Assembly (NCBI RefSeq): GCF_008710095.1
Contig: NZ_VYKJ01000007.1
Span: 245,469-309,468, forward strand
Direction: 5' to 3'
DNA length: 64,000 nt
From: Affinibrenneria salicis
GTDB taxonomy: Bacteria; Pseudomonadota; Gammaproteobacteria; Enterobacterales; Enterobacteriaceae
Shown here: positions 55,301-63,185 of the stretch, one piece after another
How the letters are laid out: each line of letters begins with the position of its first letter
Numbering within the stretch: the stretch's first letter is position 1
Translations under genes and position numbers: made by a program
The notes under the pieces: model-generated
The model's database searches: none
The model's input: only the letters and a program-made list of their open reading frames with translations
Told to the model about the DNA's origin: nothing

Positions 55301-56607
55301 CCGTCCGTGACGAGCTGGCCGGAGTGAATGACGCGCTGCGCGGCGACATTCAGTACGGCTACGATGCGCAGGGCCGGCTGCTTAGCCAGAATGAGGCGCG
55401 ACAGGGCGTGCATCAACGCCTGCGTTATGACGCAGCGGACAACCTGCTGGACGAAGACAACCCGGGCCCGCTGAGTGACAACCGGCTGACGCAGTGGCAG
55501 CGGCTGTTCAGCCGTTATGACGCGTGGGGCAACCTGATAAGCCGGCGCAGCGGGTCGGACGAACAGCACTACCGGTACGATGCGGACAACCGGTTGATAG
55601 AGGCGCACGGCAGTGGTCCGCAGGGTGAGTTTGAAGCGCACTATCAGTACGATGCGGCCGGCCGTCGCATCAGCAAACGGGTGACTACCGGTCAGGGTCC
55701 GCAGCGGCGCACGCGGGAAACACGCTTTGTGTGGCAGGGCCTGCGCCTGCTGCAGGTGCTGCACGACGACGGCACGCGACGCACGTACACGTATGACCCG
55801 TCGGAGCCGTACACGCCGCTGGCGCACGTTGAGCAGACGGGGGATGCGTCGCACGGGCGGCGGTACTGGTACGGCAGCGACCTGAACGGCGCGCCGCTGG
55901 AGGTGACGGACGAAGAAGGGGCGCTGCGCTGGAGCGGTCAGTATGATGAGTTCGGTCGGGTGCGGCACCAGACGGTGGAGAGCCACGCGCTGCGCCGGGG
56001 GCAGCAGGTTATCGACCAGCCGCTGCGCTACGCCGGGCAGTATGCAGACAGTGAAACCGGTCTGCACTATAATCTGTTCAGGTATTACGACCCACAGTGC
56101 GGGCGGTTTACGACGCTGGACCCGATAGGGCTGGCGGGGGGACTGAACCTTTATCAGTATGCGCCGAATGCGTTGGGTTGGGTGGATCCGCTGGGCTTAG
56201 CAAGCCGTCAAAATAATGGGGAATATAATATATTCCATGATTACTCTCTTGATCCTAAATATAGATACTCAAGTGATAGTGTTCAATTTAATAGAGCAAA
56301 CATTGACTTTATTAATAAAATGAACAGCGATCTCTCATTTAGAAGAGATATGTTGGGACGTCATCCCGCATTAGGTGATTGGTTGAAAAATCCGAATAAA
56401 GCATCAAGCCCTCCAGGTTTAACATGGCATCATCATGAAGATGTTAATAGACTGGTTTTAGTTGACCGAATAGACCATGCCGATAATCATGGTCTGTATC
56501 ACCCTACCGGAAAAGGTGGGCGTGATATGTGGGGCGGAGGAGAACTTGGTCGTAGAGGTAAACTGGATGGGGTAACAGGTAAACCTAGAAGAGGAAAATG
56601 TGGATGA
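52324..56607 (+). CDS. PAAR-domain Rhs effector with WHH nuclease C-terminal toxin
   Basis: A 1427-residue polymorphic toxin. A prePAAR motif AARVDDPIGH (AARxxDxxxH) is followed by hydrophobic segments at about 17-70, a PAAR domain at about 88-170 (GSHNVFINGKAAA, SSKVFINDYPAARVAD), more membrane-like sequence, and RHS/YD repeats to about residue 1150. The core ends with [20 protein letters not shown] at 1266-1285 and VDPLGLA. The 134-residue tip, much richer in AT, has LTWHHHEDVNRL (W1368-H1369-H-H), a HNH/Endo VII-type WHH nuclease motif. T6SS delivery and DNase action are inferred. Its stop overlaps the immunity gene as ATGA. Confidence 0.93.
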   Translation: MFEAARVDDPIGHSHAMAGMIAGTFVGGLLAAGGGFLASALFVAGLASGCLGIGIALVALSFAVGYVADKAATAARDGIAGAGAAAMSEKGKIITGSHNVFINGKAAAIATLSQVGCRDHGPSMQMAQGSSKVFINDYPAARVADKTNCDAGVMSGSDNVRIGGEPVTTLAITPEVPEWVYKASDLTMLFAGLVGVGGGVTKAGKLATLLGRLPGINKLGRVLCRAGTVMVAAAAAAIVARPVDVVSGQKFLDGEDELDFELPSRLPLRWQRYWRSGNPGDSVLGRGWSLPHESWLAPYQDGLVWRAPSGDYVSFPLVPAGYRTYCEAESRWLEHRPDGSWQLYGPDDERWCYPPLRGDSPSRVSRIIDATGNATDFVRDEAGQLTEAVDSAGQRIVCEYRTGDCGSRLIRVSLHTQDGPLTLVSYEYDDEGQLITVTGRGGSVARRFGWRDGLMVSHQDALGLLNEYRWQEIDGLPRVTGYRNSVGERLDIEYDFAGGSRIARRDDGAVMRWRVEDDDTVSSYTAPDGRQYALLYDDRADDERTGLCGVILPGGAVRRTRWDRLNRLTEESDAAGRSTRYQWWRNSDRLLAVTGPDGAGARSDYDSLGRLTAQTGPAGDVTRYHYPDEQESLPDSITDAGGGVVRLEWNALGMLTRYTDCSDSVTRYEYDRLGQLRSHIDAEGQVTRYEWRPDGRPSRIIRADGSDESFEWQAARLAAWRDPAGSVTRWQYNQLGLPVSVTDRIGRTLRYSYDPRGRLTLLDNGNGGRYRFGYDPEGRLAQEIRPDDTQYRLEYDQRGFAVRRLESGKAAPDGGLPLRVKQYQFDDAGLLTGYATEQATWHYRRDRAGRLSELTRTPLQSGIHAGISADRLQFRYDAAGRLVSEQGVNGELLAEYDALDNLTALTTPQGDRLQWLTYGSGHVSAVKFNQQLVSEFSRDRLHRETARSQGALTQQRGYDALGRRAWQSSGVLNGDGRITRPEAGLLWRVFRYTVRDELAGVNDALRGDIQYGYDAQGRLLSQNEARQGVHQRLRYDAADNLLDEDNPGPLSDNRLTQWQRLFSRYDAWGNLISRRSGSDEQHYRYDADNRLIEAHGSGPQGEFEAHYQYDAAGRRISKRVTTGQGPQRRTRETRFVWQGLRLLQVLHDDGTRRTYTYDPSEPYTPLAHVEQTGDASHGRRYWYGSDLNGAPLEVTDEEGALRWSGQYDEFGRVRHQTVESHALRRGQQVIDQPLRYAGQYADSETGLHYNLFRYYDPQCGRFTTLDPIGLAGGLNLYQYAPNALGWVDPLGLASRQNNGEYNIFHDYSLDPKYRYSSDSVQFNRANIDFINKMNSDLSFRRDMLGRHPALGDWLKNPNKASSPPGLTWHHHEDVNRLVLVDRIDHADNHGLYHPTGKGGRDMWGGGELGRRGKLDGVTGKPRRGKCG

Positions 56608-56948
56608 GTCAGTTAGAATACAGAAAGGCTTATAACTTAGATGAGTTAATATCTAAAATTATGAGTGAATATAAGCAAGATAATTTCTGTTTGTATACAA
56701 AGGAATATGAATCATCTGCTAGAGCAGATCTTATTTGTTATTTAGAAATGTACCCTGTCATTAGCGATGACGATGAGGAAATATATCCGGATTTTGTTAT
56801 TAATAACTCATTGGAACTTTTTTTCTACGGAGATCAATTTTTAGATGTACTAAGGAATATATCTGTCCAGAAAGAAAATCCATCAATGGGAGATTTTATT
56901 GCAGGGTTGAATTTCTATTTAGAAAACGATAATTTCATAGATCTTTGA
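56604..56948 (+). CDS. Probable immunity protein for the WHH Rhs toxin
   Basis: ATG 56604 overlaps the rhs stop and follows GAGGAAAATG; an ATG two codons earlier is also open. The 114-residue acidic protein (LDELISKIMSEYKQDNFCLY, ISDDDEEIYPDFVINN) has no family I can name with certainty. Position, size, acidity and low GC are what is expected of a cognate immunity gene. A strong hairpin terminator follows. Confidence 0.75.
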   Translation: MSQLEYRKAYNLDELISKIMSEYKQDNFCLYTKEYESSARADLICYLEMYPVISDDDEEIYPDFVINNSLELFFYGDQFLDVLRNISVQKENPSMGDFIAGLNFYLENDNFIDL

Positions 56949-56982
56949 TTTAAAAGTTATTACCCCTGATATGTAAAAATTT

Positions 56983-57036
56983 AAATAAAATAAAATCCGG
57001 AAGCGATCCCAAAAATCCTTCCGGCTTTATTTTATC
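56983..57036. terminator. Bidirectional hairpin terminator after the first immunity gene
   Basis: TAAAATCCGGAAG and CTTCCGGCTTTATTTTA form a stem flanked by A and T runs on both sides, so it can end transcripts from the immunity gene and from the opposed symE gene. Confidence 0.8.
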
Positions 57037-57056
57037 TGTCATTCAGTTGCGGTTAT

Positions 57057-57362
57057 TCACTGATTCATTATCCCAGCCAGATCCAGCCCGCCGGGAAAGC
57101 GGTTGAGCCAATCGGCGGCGGCGCGTTCATCGAACGGCTCCCGGCTTAATCCTTCCAGACAGTGCCACAGCTCCCGAATATCCTGCGCGGTGATGACAAT
57201 GCAGCCCGGCATCACGCGCAGCTTGAGCGGCTGCCCGGAGCTGAACCCGGCTTCCTGTAGCCACTTACCGCTGATATTGATGGCGGGCGTGGAGGTGTCG
57301 CAGCTGTTGGGCCGGTAGCCGACACGCTGATAGCGCTCCAGCCAAGAAGTTATTATGGCCAT
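57057..57362 (-). pseudogene. SymE-family gene, 5' end replaced by rhs sequence
   Basis: The minus-strand frame encodes RYQRVGYRPN, then INISGKWLQEAGFSSGQPLK and LRVMPGCIVITAQDI, the SpoVT/AbrB-like core of SymE toxins, plus a 40-residue tail. Upstream of about 57350 the sequence is the reverse strand of an rhs fragment, so the original start is lost; an ATG at 57362 chances to keep it open (101 residues). SymE is an SOS-induced, nucleoid-condensing toxin in E. coli. A SymR-like antisense RNA was not identified. Confidence 0.65.
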
Positions 57363-57872
57363 CTGCTTGAAAAAGATAACGGCCGCACCCGCTGGCAGTA
57401 CCGTTACGATACCGAACACCGGCTGACCGACGTCATCAGCCAGCCCCGACGCCACAATGCCCCACAGGTTCACGTCAGCTTCCGCTATGACCCGCTGGGA
57501 AGACGCATCAGCAAGACCCGCCGGCAGACGCTGCATGGCGCGCCGCACGGAAAAACCGTCACCACCCGTTTTATCTGGGAAGGCTTTCGGCTGTTGCAGG
57601 AAATTCGCGACGGCGGCCTGCCGCTGACGTATGTATACGATGACCCGGACAGCTACGCCCCGCTGGCGCGCATCGACGGCGTGGACGCGCCGGAAATCTT
57701 CTGGTTCCACTGCCAGCCCAACGGCACCCCGGAGCGGCTGACCGATGCCGAAGGGCGGCTGCGCTGGGAAGGCCAGAACGGCGCCTGGGGCAAGCTGCTG
57801 CGCGAAAGCCCGCTGCCCGACCCGGCCCCCGCTCAGAATCTGCGCATGCAGGGGCAGTATCTGGACCGCGAC
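57351..57872 (+). pseudogene. Rhs core fragment without 5' end
   Basis: The frame from YYGHLLEKDNGRTRWQYRYD through FRYDPLGRRISKTRRQTL and YDDPDSYAPLARID to MQGQYLDRD is the last 170 or so residues of an Rhs core before the tip. It differs clearly from the same part of the intact rhs gene, so it comes from another Rhs lineage. It has no start, abuts the symE remnant, and is cut at its 3' end by a hairpin-rich insertion. Confidence 0.8.
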
Positions 57873-57942
57873 AAATTTTCCGGGAGAAAATTTGAACAGC
57901 GCAAAGCGCTGGCCCCGAAGGGGCGAGCCTCATGGATGAGGC
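57873..57942. repeat. Chain of four perfect hairpins inserted in the rhs fragment
   Basis: In order: AAATTTTC/GAAAATTT (57873-57893), CAGCGC/GCGCTG (57897-57911), GCCCC/GGGGC (57912-57924) and GCCTCAT/ATGAGGC (57927-57942). Loops are 2 to 5 bases. It separates the conserved GQYLDRD from [12 protein letters not shown] and shifts the reading frame by one, so it is an insertion relative to other Rhs proteins. Confidence 0.85.
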
Positions 57943-58537
57943 GAGTATTCCCGGACTGCACTATAATCTGTTCCGCTACTACGACCCGGACTGCGGACGG
58001 TTTACCCAACCGGACCCGATAGGGTTGGCGGGTGGGATAAATCTTTATCAGTACGCGCCGAATCCACTAAGCTGGGTGGATCCGTTAGGATTAACAGGGG
58101 AAGATGTTACTACGTTCTACCATGCTGGGGATATCAAGGGAGCGATAGATCCGTCATTTGGGCTGGGTAGTAAAGATTTTGACCCTGCTGGGAAAAGTGG
58201 ATTCTATGTTACTACTGATAAAGCACAGGCTCTTGAATGGGCACAAATGAGGGGGCATCCTACAGTTACCCAGTTTGATATTCCAAATTCTGAGCTTGCT
58301 AAACTTGATATTAAAGTATTTGACTCTGCAAACGGTGAATGGGCCGATTTTGTTACCCAAGGTCGCAAAGGTACTCTTTCGCATGGACATGATGGCGTCA
58401 GTGGGCCAATGTTAAGGAACTCATTCCAAGTAACAAACAGAGGTGCCATTCCTAAACCTAAAGGGACACAGCTTGCTATTTATACGAAGAAAGCAGCTGC
58501 GTTGTTTGATAGATTTAAAGTTAGAGGTTGTCGATAA
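57932..58537 (+). CDS. Orphan Rhs tip 1: core end plus DUF3990-like ADP-ribosyltransferase-fold toxin
   Basis: The ATG at 57932 lies inside the hairpin insertion and opens 201 residues: [37 protein letters not shown] and then a new domain, [33 protein letters not shown] and LEWAQM. The last stretch matches the DUF3990 pattern (KDFG..GFY.T..KEQA..WA) of ADP-ribosyltransferase-like toxins. GC content falls sharply after the core end. It may be silent, awaiting recombination onto an intact core. Confidence 0.72.
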   Translation: MDEASIPGLHYNLFRYYDPDCGRFTQPDPIGLAGGINLYQYAPNPLSWVDPLGLTGEDVTTFYHAGDIKGAIDPSFGLGSKDFDPAGKSGFYVTTDKAQALEWAQMRGHPTVTQFDIPNSELAKLDIKVFDSANGEWADFVTQGRKGTLSHGHDGVSGPMLRNSFQVTNRGAIPKPKGTQLAIYTKKAAALFDRFKVRGCR

Positions 58538-58914
58538 TGATTAATAAGGATAAGATTGTTGATGGAATTATTTTTAAAGACGAAGATGATCCTGAAGAAA
58601 CAGTTATTTTTAATTTCTATACTTGGGTAGAAATGCTTAAAGCAATTATTGTTAAGTATGCAAATAAAAAAGAAGATGAGGCGGAATCAATGGTTTTATC
58701 GTCTTCATTAGTATGTAAACCCATTGATAATTATATGGCAGTATGTCTTCGTAGCCATGAGCTTGAGTATCATTGGGCAATGCTGATAGCTTATGGTGAA
58801 CAGTTTTGGTTAAAAGGAGTGAGCTCTAAACAACCAGATGATTATTTAACATGGGACGAAAATTATAGAAAAAACCACAATTTAGCTAAAGAAAGTTTTG
58901 TATTTAGCGATTGA
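58537..58914 (+). CDS. Probable immunity protein for orphan tip 1
   Basis: ATG 58537 follows AGAGG by eight bases and overlaps the toxin stop. The 125-residue, AT-rich gene (FNFYTWVEMLKAIIVKYANK, VCLRSHELEYHWAMLIAYG) has no family I can name. Direct coupling to the toxin ORF is the evidence for its role. Confidence 0.65.
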   Translation: MINKDKIVDGIIFKDEDDPEETVIFNFYTWVEMLKAIIVKYANKKEDEAESMVLSSSLVCKPIDNYMAVCLRSHELEYHWAMLIAYGEQFWLKGVSSKQPDDYLTWDENYRKNHNLAKESFVFSD

Positions 58915-58934
58915 TGGATTGAAAGCTGGAAATT

Positions 58935-59165
58935 TTGCAATTCTTTAACGATATTGTTAAATACGTTCATATAAATCCTTTAAATATAAAAGATGATAAC
59001 GATCATGAGTATAGCAATGGTGATGATAAAGATGATTTAATAGAAAAACCACTATTTTATAAAACATTATTAATTGGGTATGTAATTGAGTATACTCTTT
59101 TGAAATTCTATCCTGAAAGGCTTGATGTTTATTTTAAAGCATTAAGAATACAAAAATATAATTAA
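58935..59165 (+). CDS. Small AT-rich ORF of unknown function
   Basis: A 76-residue frame, starting at a TTG with only GGAA upstream, encodes an acidic, hydrophobic-patch peptide (KTLLIGYVIEYTLLKFYPER). It lies between the immunity gene and its terminator. It could be a second immunity-like gene or the remains of one; I do not recognise it. Confidence 0.35.
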   Translation: MQFFNDIVKYVHINPLNIKDDNDHEYSNGDDKDDLIEKPLFYKTLLIGYVIEYTLLKFYPERLDVYFKALRIQKYN

Positions 59166-59215
59166 TATTCTTTTGAGTTAATAGATATATACAATAAACT
59201 TTAAATAACATTAAA

Positions 59216-59252
59216 CCGGAAGCGATCTAAACGATCCTTCCGGATTTTTATT
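59216..59252 (+). terminator. Hairpin terminator after orphan cassette 1
   Basis: CCGGAAGcGATC and GATCCTTCCGG form a long stem followed by ATTTTTATT. The left arm CCGGAAGCGATC is the same as in the terminator at 56996, so the two are copies. Confidence 0.8.
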
Positions 59253-59261
59253 ATCCGCTGC

Positions 59262-59486
59262 CTACAGATTAATCTCAGTCTCAATCACTATCCTTCCTCG
59301 CTCAACCGTCACCGTTATCGGCATACCAGTCATGAAGCCCGACGCTTCCAGCCAGCGGCCCTTGAGGTTAATTGCTGACGACGGGTTGGGCCTGCTGTTT
59401 TGCGGGGCGTATCCCACAATGTAGTAACGTTCTGTTTTATCTGCTTTATTTAACGCGCCGTCTGACTTAGAATGCGTCTCAGCCAT
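59262..59486 (-). CDS. SymE-family toxin-like protein
   Basis: Starting at ATG 59486 (an upstream ATG at 59501 has no ribosome binding site) gives 74 residues. ERYYIVGYAPQN, INLKGRWLEASGFMTGMPI and TVTVERGRIVIET show a complete SymE core of normal size. It is the only intact symE in this locus. It lies opposite to the flanking toxin cassettes, between a terminator and the degenerate core end of the next cassette. Confidence 0.75.
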   Translation of the reverse strand: MAETHSKSDGALNKADKTERYYIVGYAPQNSRPNPSSAINLKGRWLEASGFMTGMPITVTVERGRIVIETEINL

Positions 59487-59554
59487 AGTCAACTTTCTCA
59501 TGGCCGGGCGGTAGCATGATCGATTTCCTGCACTATGACGACGATATGAAGATA

Positions 59555-60082
59555 ATTTACAACCGTAACCGGTAGTATGATCCGAAAGTCGGATAGATTA
59601 TTGCGCCTGACCCGATAGGGCTGGCGGGGGGAATTAACCTTTATCAGTATGCGCCGAATGCGTTGGGGTGGGTTGATCCATTAGGTCTTGCGAAATGCCA
59701 TTTCAGTGGTAATAGAGGTAGAAATAAAGCAGTTCATGATATTGAACAAAACGGATACTCAATCGTAGCTGAAGAAGTAACCATGAGAGTTAATGGCCGT
59801 AGGATAAGGGCTGATTTTGTGGCTGTTGATGGACATGGTAATTATCACGTCTTTGAAGCTAAGCATGGAACAGGTGGTTTAACGAGAAATCAAAAAGCGT
59901 CAGGCGTATTTAATATGAATAGCCCTTCAAATACTGTAGATGGTATCGGAGGTGGAACTATTACTTCATCTTCAGGAACTGGAGGGAAATTTTCTATTGC
60001 TACAGGTAATAGAGAAATAGCTGAACGAATAGGTGAAAAGGGTAGTACGTTTGATGCGATATTCCATGTGTTAAAATATTGA
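59555..60082 (+). CDS. Orphan Rhs tip 2: PD-(D/E)XK nuclease toxin
   Basis: Degenerate core sequence (59500-59615, with in-frame stops in what was FRYYDP..GRF) gives way to intact [20 protein letters not shown]. The open part, from TTG 59663, is 139 residues: CHFSGNRGRNKAVHDIEQNG, then RADFVAVDGHGNYHVFEAKH, which supplies D51...E65-x-K67 of a PD-(D/E)XK nuclease. No proper ribosome binding site precedes the TTG, so this tip is probably a silent donor. Its immunity gene follows after 12 bases. Confidence 0.7.
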
Positions 60083-60094
60083 TATGGTGATGAA

Positions 60095-60709
60095 ATGACA
60101 ACCGAATTGCGAAAATCATTTGAATCTGAACTGCAAAGCTACTTGAGAGAGTGTTTCTCATTATCTAAGTTTATAAAAGTTGTTAGAAATGAAATAAAAA
60201 TAAATGTGGCGGGTGCTGTAGGTAGAATTGGGTTCAGGTTTTTAATTAATGCGCAAGGATATGTTTTATCTGAAAGTGTATCACTGCCGGAGTTGCGTGG
60301 CTTTTACAATGAAATATCTCCACCATATAAGCCAAAGTTTACAACGAATTTTGAACTTGTAATGAACACTTCAATGGAGCATGGTTTTAAATCTTTTTCT
60401 CCTAATATGGGAGGGACAATTGATTTACCAAAAAATGAAGAAGAAAGGAGAAAGGCTTGTGAATGGATTTATACTAAAGTAAGAGATATTTATCTGCCAA
60501 GAGTCATGAACTTAATTGAACTCAAACCTGAAGTTATTGACGATGTAATTATGCATCCAGATTATTATGCGTATCCATTTTTAACTATTTTATACATTAT
60601 CAAAAAGAATAATTTATCTCTGAATGATTTGAATGTGGATTCTATTCTTAGCAAAAAAATTGTTGGTAATAAATCCTTTGATAAAAGTTTATTTGATACA
60701 TCTTTGTAA
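60095..60709 (+). CDS. Probable immunity protein for orphan tip 2
   Basis: A 204-residue AT-rich gene (TELRKSFESELQSYLRECFS, NEISPPYKPKF, YLPRVMNLIELKPEVIDDV, YYAYPFLTILYIIKKNNLSL). It is clearly paralogous to the gene at 61736, as their toxins are to each other. The co-duplication of toxin and neighbour supports immunity function. No known family name can be given. Confidence 0.72.
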   Translation: MTTELRKSFESELQSYLRECFSLSKFIKVVRNEIKINVAGAVGRIGFRFLINAQGYVLSESVSLPELRGFYNEISPPYKPKFTTNFELVMNTSMEHGFKSFSPNMGGTIDLPKNEEERRKACEWIYTKVRDIYLPRVMNLIELKPEVIDDVIMHPDYYAYPFLTILYIIKKNNLSLNDLNVDSILSKKIVGNKSFDKSLFDTSL

Positions 60710-60716
60710 AAAAATA

Positions 60717-60750
60717 AGCCGGAAAGGTCTTCTAATATTTCCGGCTATTT
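60717..60750 (+). terminator. Hairpin terminator after orphan cassette 2
   Basis: AGCCGGAAA and TTTCCGGCT form a nine-base perfect stem followed by ATTTTAAT; an A-rich stretch before it allows action on the opposite strand as well. Confidence 0.75.
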
Positions 60751-60759
60751 TAATATTTA

Positions 60760-61077
60760 TCAGTTGGCTGGTTCTAAACCTTGATTCCCTTGGAGCGCCA
60801 CTTTAGTAGCGTTCTTCATATCACGGTTAGTTTGTTTAATCTTCCGCTGTTGCCGACGCAAGGTCTCATGCTTAAGTTCATCTACCTCATCACTGTCCAG
60901 AACCAGCACAATACAGCCGTCCGCAACAGTCAAGATGACGCCCGTTCCGGTACAAAATCCCGTTTCTGCCAGCCAGTCACCCTTAAGGTGGAGGCTGGGC
61001 TACGTGAGTAATAGCTGGTCATTTTAGTTTTACGGTTCTCGTGACGGGCGCTGGTATATCCGACCCGATAGCGGCAC
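60760..61077 (-). pseudogene. Frameshifted symE
   Basis: On the minus strand, CRYRVGYTSARHENRKTKMT joins, after a shift of one base in a CCC run near 61000, to PSLHLKGDWLAETGFCTGTG, VILTVADGCIVLVLDSDEV and a long basic tail ending LEPAN. An in-frame stop lies just upstream of the first part and no start is available. It is longer than usual SymE at its C-terminus. Confidence 0.65.
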
Positions 61078-61249
61078 TGTTTGGATTAATTTTTATGTTT
61101 AACTATATGATTAAATAGTGAAATAAGTATTTTACAGATAGCTTAACTTATCAAGATGTGGCGGTAGCGTATGAACTATGACGTGGTCATTTTGGAAGGT
61201 TACAAGCGAAACCGGTAGTATGATCTGCCGATCGGTTAGATTTGTTGTC

Positions 61250-61725
61250 CTGACCCGATAGGGCTGGCGGGGGGAATTAACCTTTATCAGTATGCGCCGA
61301 ATGCGTTGGGTTGTGTTGATCCGCTGGGCCTCGCAAAGTGTCATTTCAGTGGTAATCAAGGTAGAAATAAAGCGGCTGATGACCTTCAGCAAAATGGATA
61401 TACTGTAATTGCGGAAGAACTTACCATGAAAGTTAATGGCAGTAGGGTGAGAGCTGATTTTGTGGCAGTAGATGGACATGGGAAAATTCATGTATTTGAA
61501 GCAAAACATGGGAATAGTGGATTAACGAAAAACCAAAGTAGAGCTGGTATATTTAATATGAATAATCCTTCAAATACCGTGAGTGGCATTGGTGGCGGGG
61601 TAATAATGCCATCATCAGGAACCAAAGGCACCTTTAGTGTAGCAACGTCTAATACTCAGAAATCAGGGGCATTAGGACCTAAAGGTACGCTACATGATGC
61701 AATATTCCATGTACTTAGCTATTAA
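61250..61725 (+). CDS. Orphan Rhs tip 3: PD-(D/E)XK nuclease toxin, paralogue of tip 2
   Basis: Again degenerate core, then intact [20 protein letters not shown]. From TTG 61306 it has 139 residues: CHFSGNQGRNKAADDLQQNG and RADFVAVDGHGKIHVFEAKH with D51, E65 and K67 conserved. It aligns with tip 2 over its full length. The conserved Trp of GWVDPLGLA is Cys here. It differs most in the last third, where specificity for immunity may lie. Confidence 0.7.
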
Positions 61726-61735
61726 GGTCTTAATT

Positions 61736-62356
61736 ATGTCTATTGAATTGAGAAAGAATTTTGAAACTGAATTAAACAGCTATTTAAAAGAGAATCTTAC
61801 TCTTACTAAGGATATGAAAATCCTAAAGAATAGAATTAACATCAATAAAACAGGAGATGTTAATGCTCAGGGTGAATTATCGTGGGGATATTTGAATAAT
61901 GCAAATGGTTATTTCTTATCTCTTTCGGTTGATTCAATAGAGTTGAATGATTTTTTTAATGAAATAGCACCACCTTATAAATCAAAGTTATTCACTGATA
62001 AGACTTTCTTTATGAATACATTGATGGAAAAATTCAAGTTATTCGCAACTAAAATTGGTGGTACAGTTGATCTTCCCAGAAATGAGGAAGAAATATCTAA
62101 AACCAATGAATGGATTTTCACTAAAATAAGAGATATTTATTTGCCAAGAATAATGAATTTAATCGATCTTAAATCAGATGCCATTAATGATGTAATAGCT
62201 AACCCTAATTATTACGCCTATCCATTTTTGACTATTTTATACATAATTAAGAAAAATAACATTCCGCTATCCGATATTAACATGGGTTTTATTCTTAGTA
62301 AAAAAATCACAGGTAATAAACTCTTTGATAAAAACCTGTTAGATACATATCTATAA
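61736..62356 (+). CDS. Probable immunity protein for orphan tip 3
   Basis: ATG 61736 after AAGG gives 206 residues, aligned over the full length with the protein at 60095 (SIELRKNFETELNSYLKEN, NEIAPPYKSKL, YLPRIMNLIDLKSDAINDV). The end is nearly identical while the region around residues 30-75 differs. It lies 10 bases after the toxin stop. Confidence 0.72.
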   Translation: MSIELRKNFETELNSYLKENLTLTKDMKILKNRININKTGDVNAQGELSWGYLNNANGYFLSLSVDSIELNDFFNEIAPPYKSKLFTDKTFFMNTLMEKFKLFATKIGGTVDLPRNEEEISKTNEWIFTKIRDIYLPRIMNLIDLKSDAINDVIANPNYYAYPFLTILYIIKKNNIPLSDINMGFILSKKITGNKLFDKNLLDTYL

Positions 62357-62365
62357 TAATAAAAT

Positions 62366-62404
62366 AGCCGGGTAAGGCAATTAACCCTTCCGGCTTATAT
62401 TTTA
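62366..62404 (+). terminator. Hairpin terminator after orphan cassette 3
   Basis: AGCCGGgTAAGG and CCcTTcCGGCT form an imperfect stem followed by TATATTTTATTT; its place is the same as in the other cassettes. Confidence 0.65.
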
Positions 62405-62459
62405 TTTAGCTGCCATTATTCAATCCACTAAATCAGAACGTCCCCCATCACCTTAATCG

Positions 62460-62540
62460 TTTTGTTATTTAACCAAGTTGCTGTCGGTCATCAGCACAAT
62501 GCGCCCTCCGAAATCTTCACGGTGACGCCCTGCTCATATA
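62460..62540 (-). pseudogene. symE remnant
   Basis: On the minus strand, EQGVTVKISEG and, in a neighbouring frame, RIVLMTDSNLVK followed by a stop are the C-terminal half of a SymE core (VxVxxGCIVLM). The 5' half cannot be found. Its place between a terminator and the next degenerate core end repeats the pattern of the locus. Confidence 0.5.
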
Positions 62541-62708
62541 ATTATGATTATACTTTCTAACATGTTGATTAGGTAGTAAAATAATCCCTAACAAATAGAT
62601 GAATTTATCAGGGTATGGCAGCAGCGTATGAACTATAGTACGGTATTTATGGAGCTGTATTACTAAAACTGTCACTATGACTCACGGATCGGATAAATTC
62701 TTCATCCT

Positions 62709-63185
62709 GACCCGATAGGGCTGGCGGGGGGACTGAATCTTTATCAGTATGCGCCGAATCCGCTGGGGTGGGTTGACCCATTTGGCCTTTCGAGCTGCAC
62801 TTTAGGTCGAAATATGGGAGCAAGAACCGGTGATGGTATGGCGAATCACCACCTTATTCCTGAAGAATTAATGAAAGATAGGAATTTTAAATCTATCTTC
62901 GAACGCCTTAAAAAGATTGGTTGGGATGGTGATGGAGCCTCAAATGGTACCTTCTTACCTGGCTCAAAAGATCTTGCTAGTACAATGGGAATACCAGGCC
63001 ATTGGTCTAACCATAATCAATATACAGGTGAAATAAGAAATAAATTATCCCAACTCGCAAGCCAAGCAAATAGATTGAGTGATACACAGTTGGCACTAGG
63101 GGTAAAAGAAATTCAAGACTGGGCAAGAAAAAGGCTTGCTAATAATTTATTTAGAGTAGATCCTAATACAGGTAGATTATTATGA
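62709..63185 (+). CDS. Orphan Rhs tip 4: AHH-type HNH nuclease toxin
   Basis: The open core end [28 protein letters not shown] leads into a tip; the first ATG is 62814, giving 123 residues. [33 protein letters not shown] and [16 protein letters not shown] match the AHH/NHH nuclease type of the HNH/Endo VII superfamily. The stop overlaps the next gene as ATGA. Upstream core sequence is degenerate, so the tip has no intact Rhs to carry it. Confidence 0.75.
   Translation, partial: DPIGLAGGLNLYQYAPNPLGWVDPFGLSSCTLGRNMGARTGDGMANHHLIPEELMKDRNFKSIFERLKKIGWDGDGASNGTFLPGSKDLASTMGIPGHWSNHNQYTGEIRNKLSQLASQANRLSDTQLALGVKEIQDWARKRLANNLFRVDPNTGRLL

Noticed and set aside
53542..56067. Very long open frame on the strand opposite to rhs (841 codons).
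   Set aside because: It is a shadow of the GC-rich, repeat-rich rhs gene; its translation is Arg/Pro/Val-rich and has no family features.
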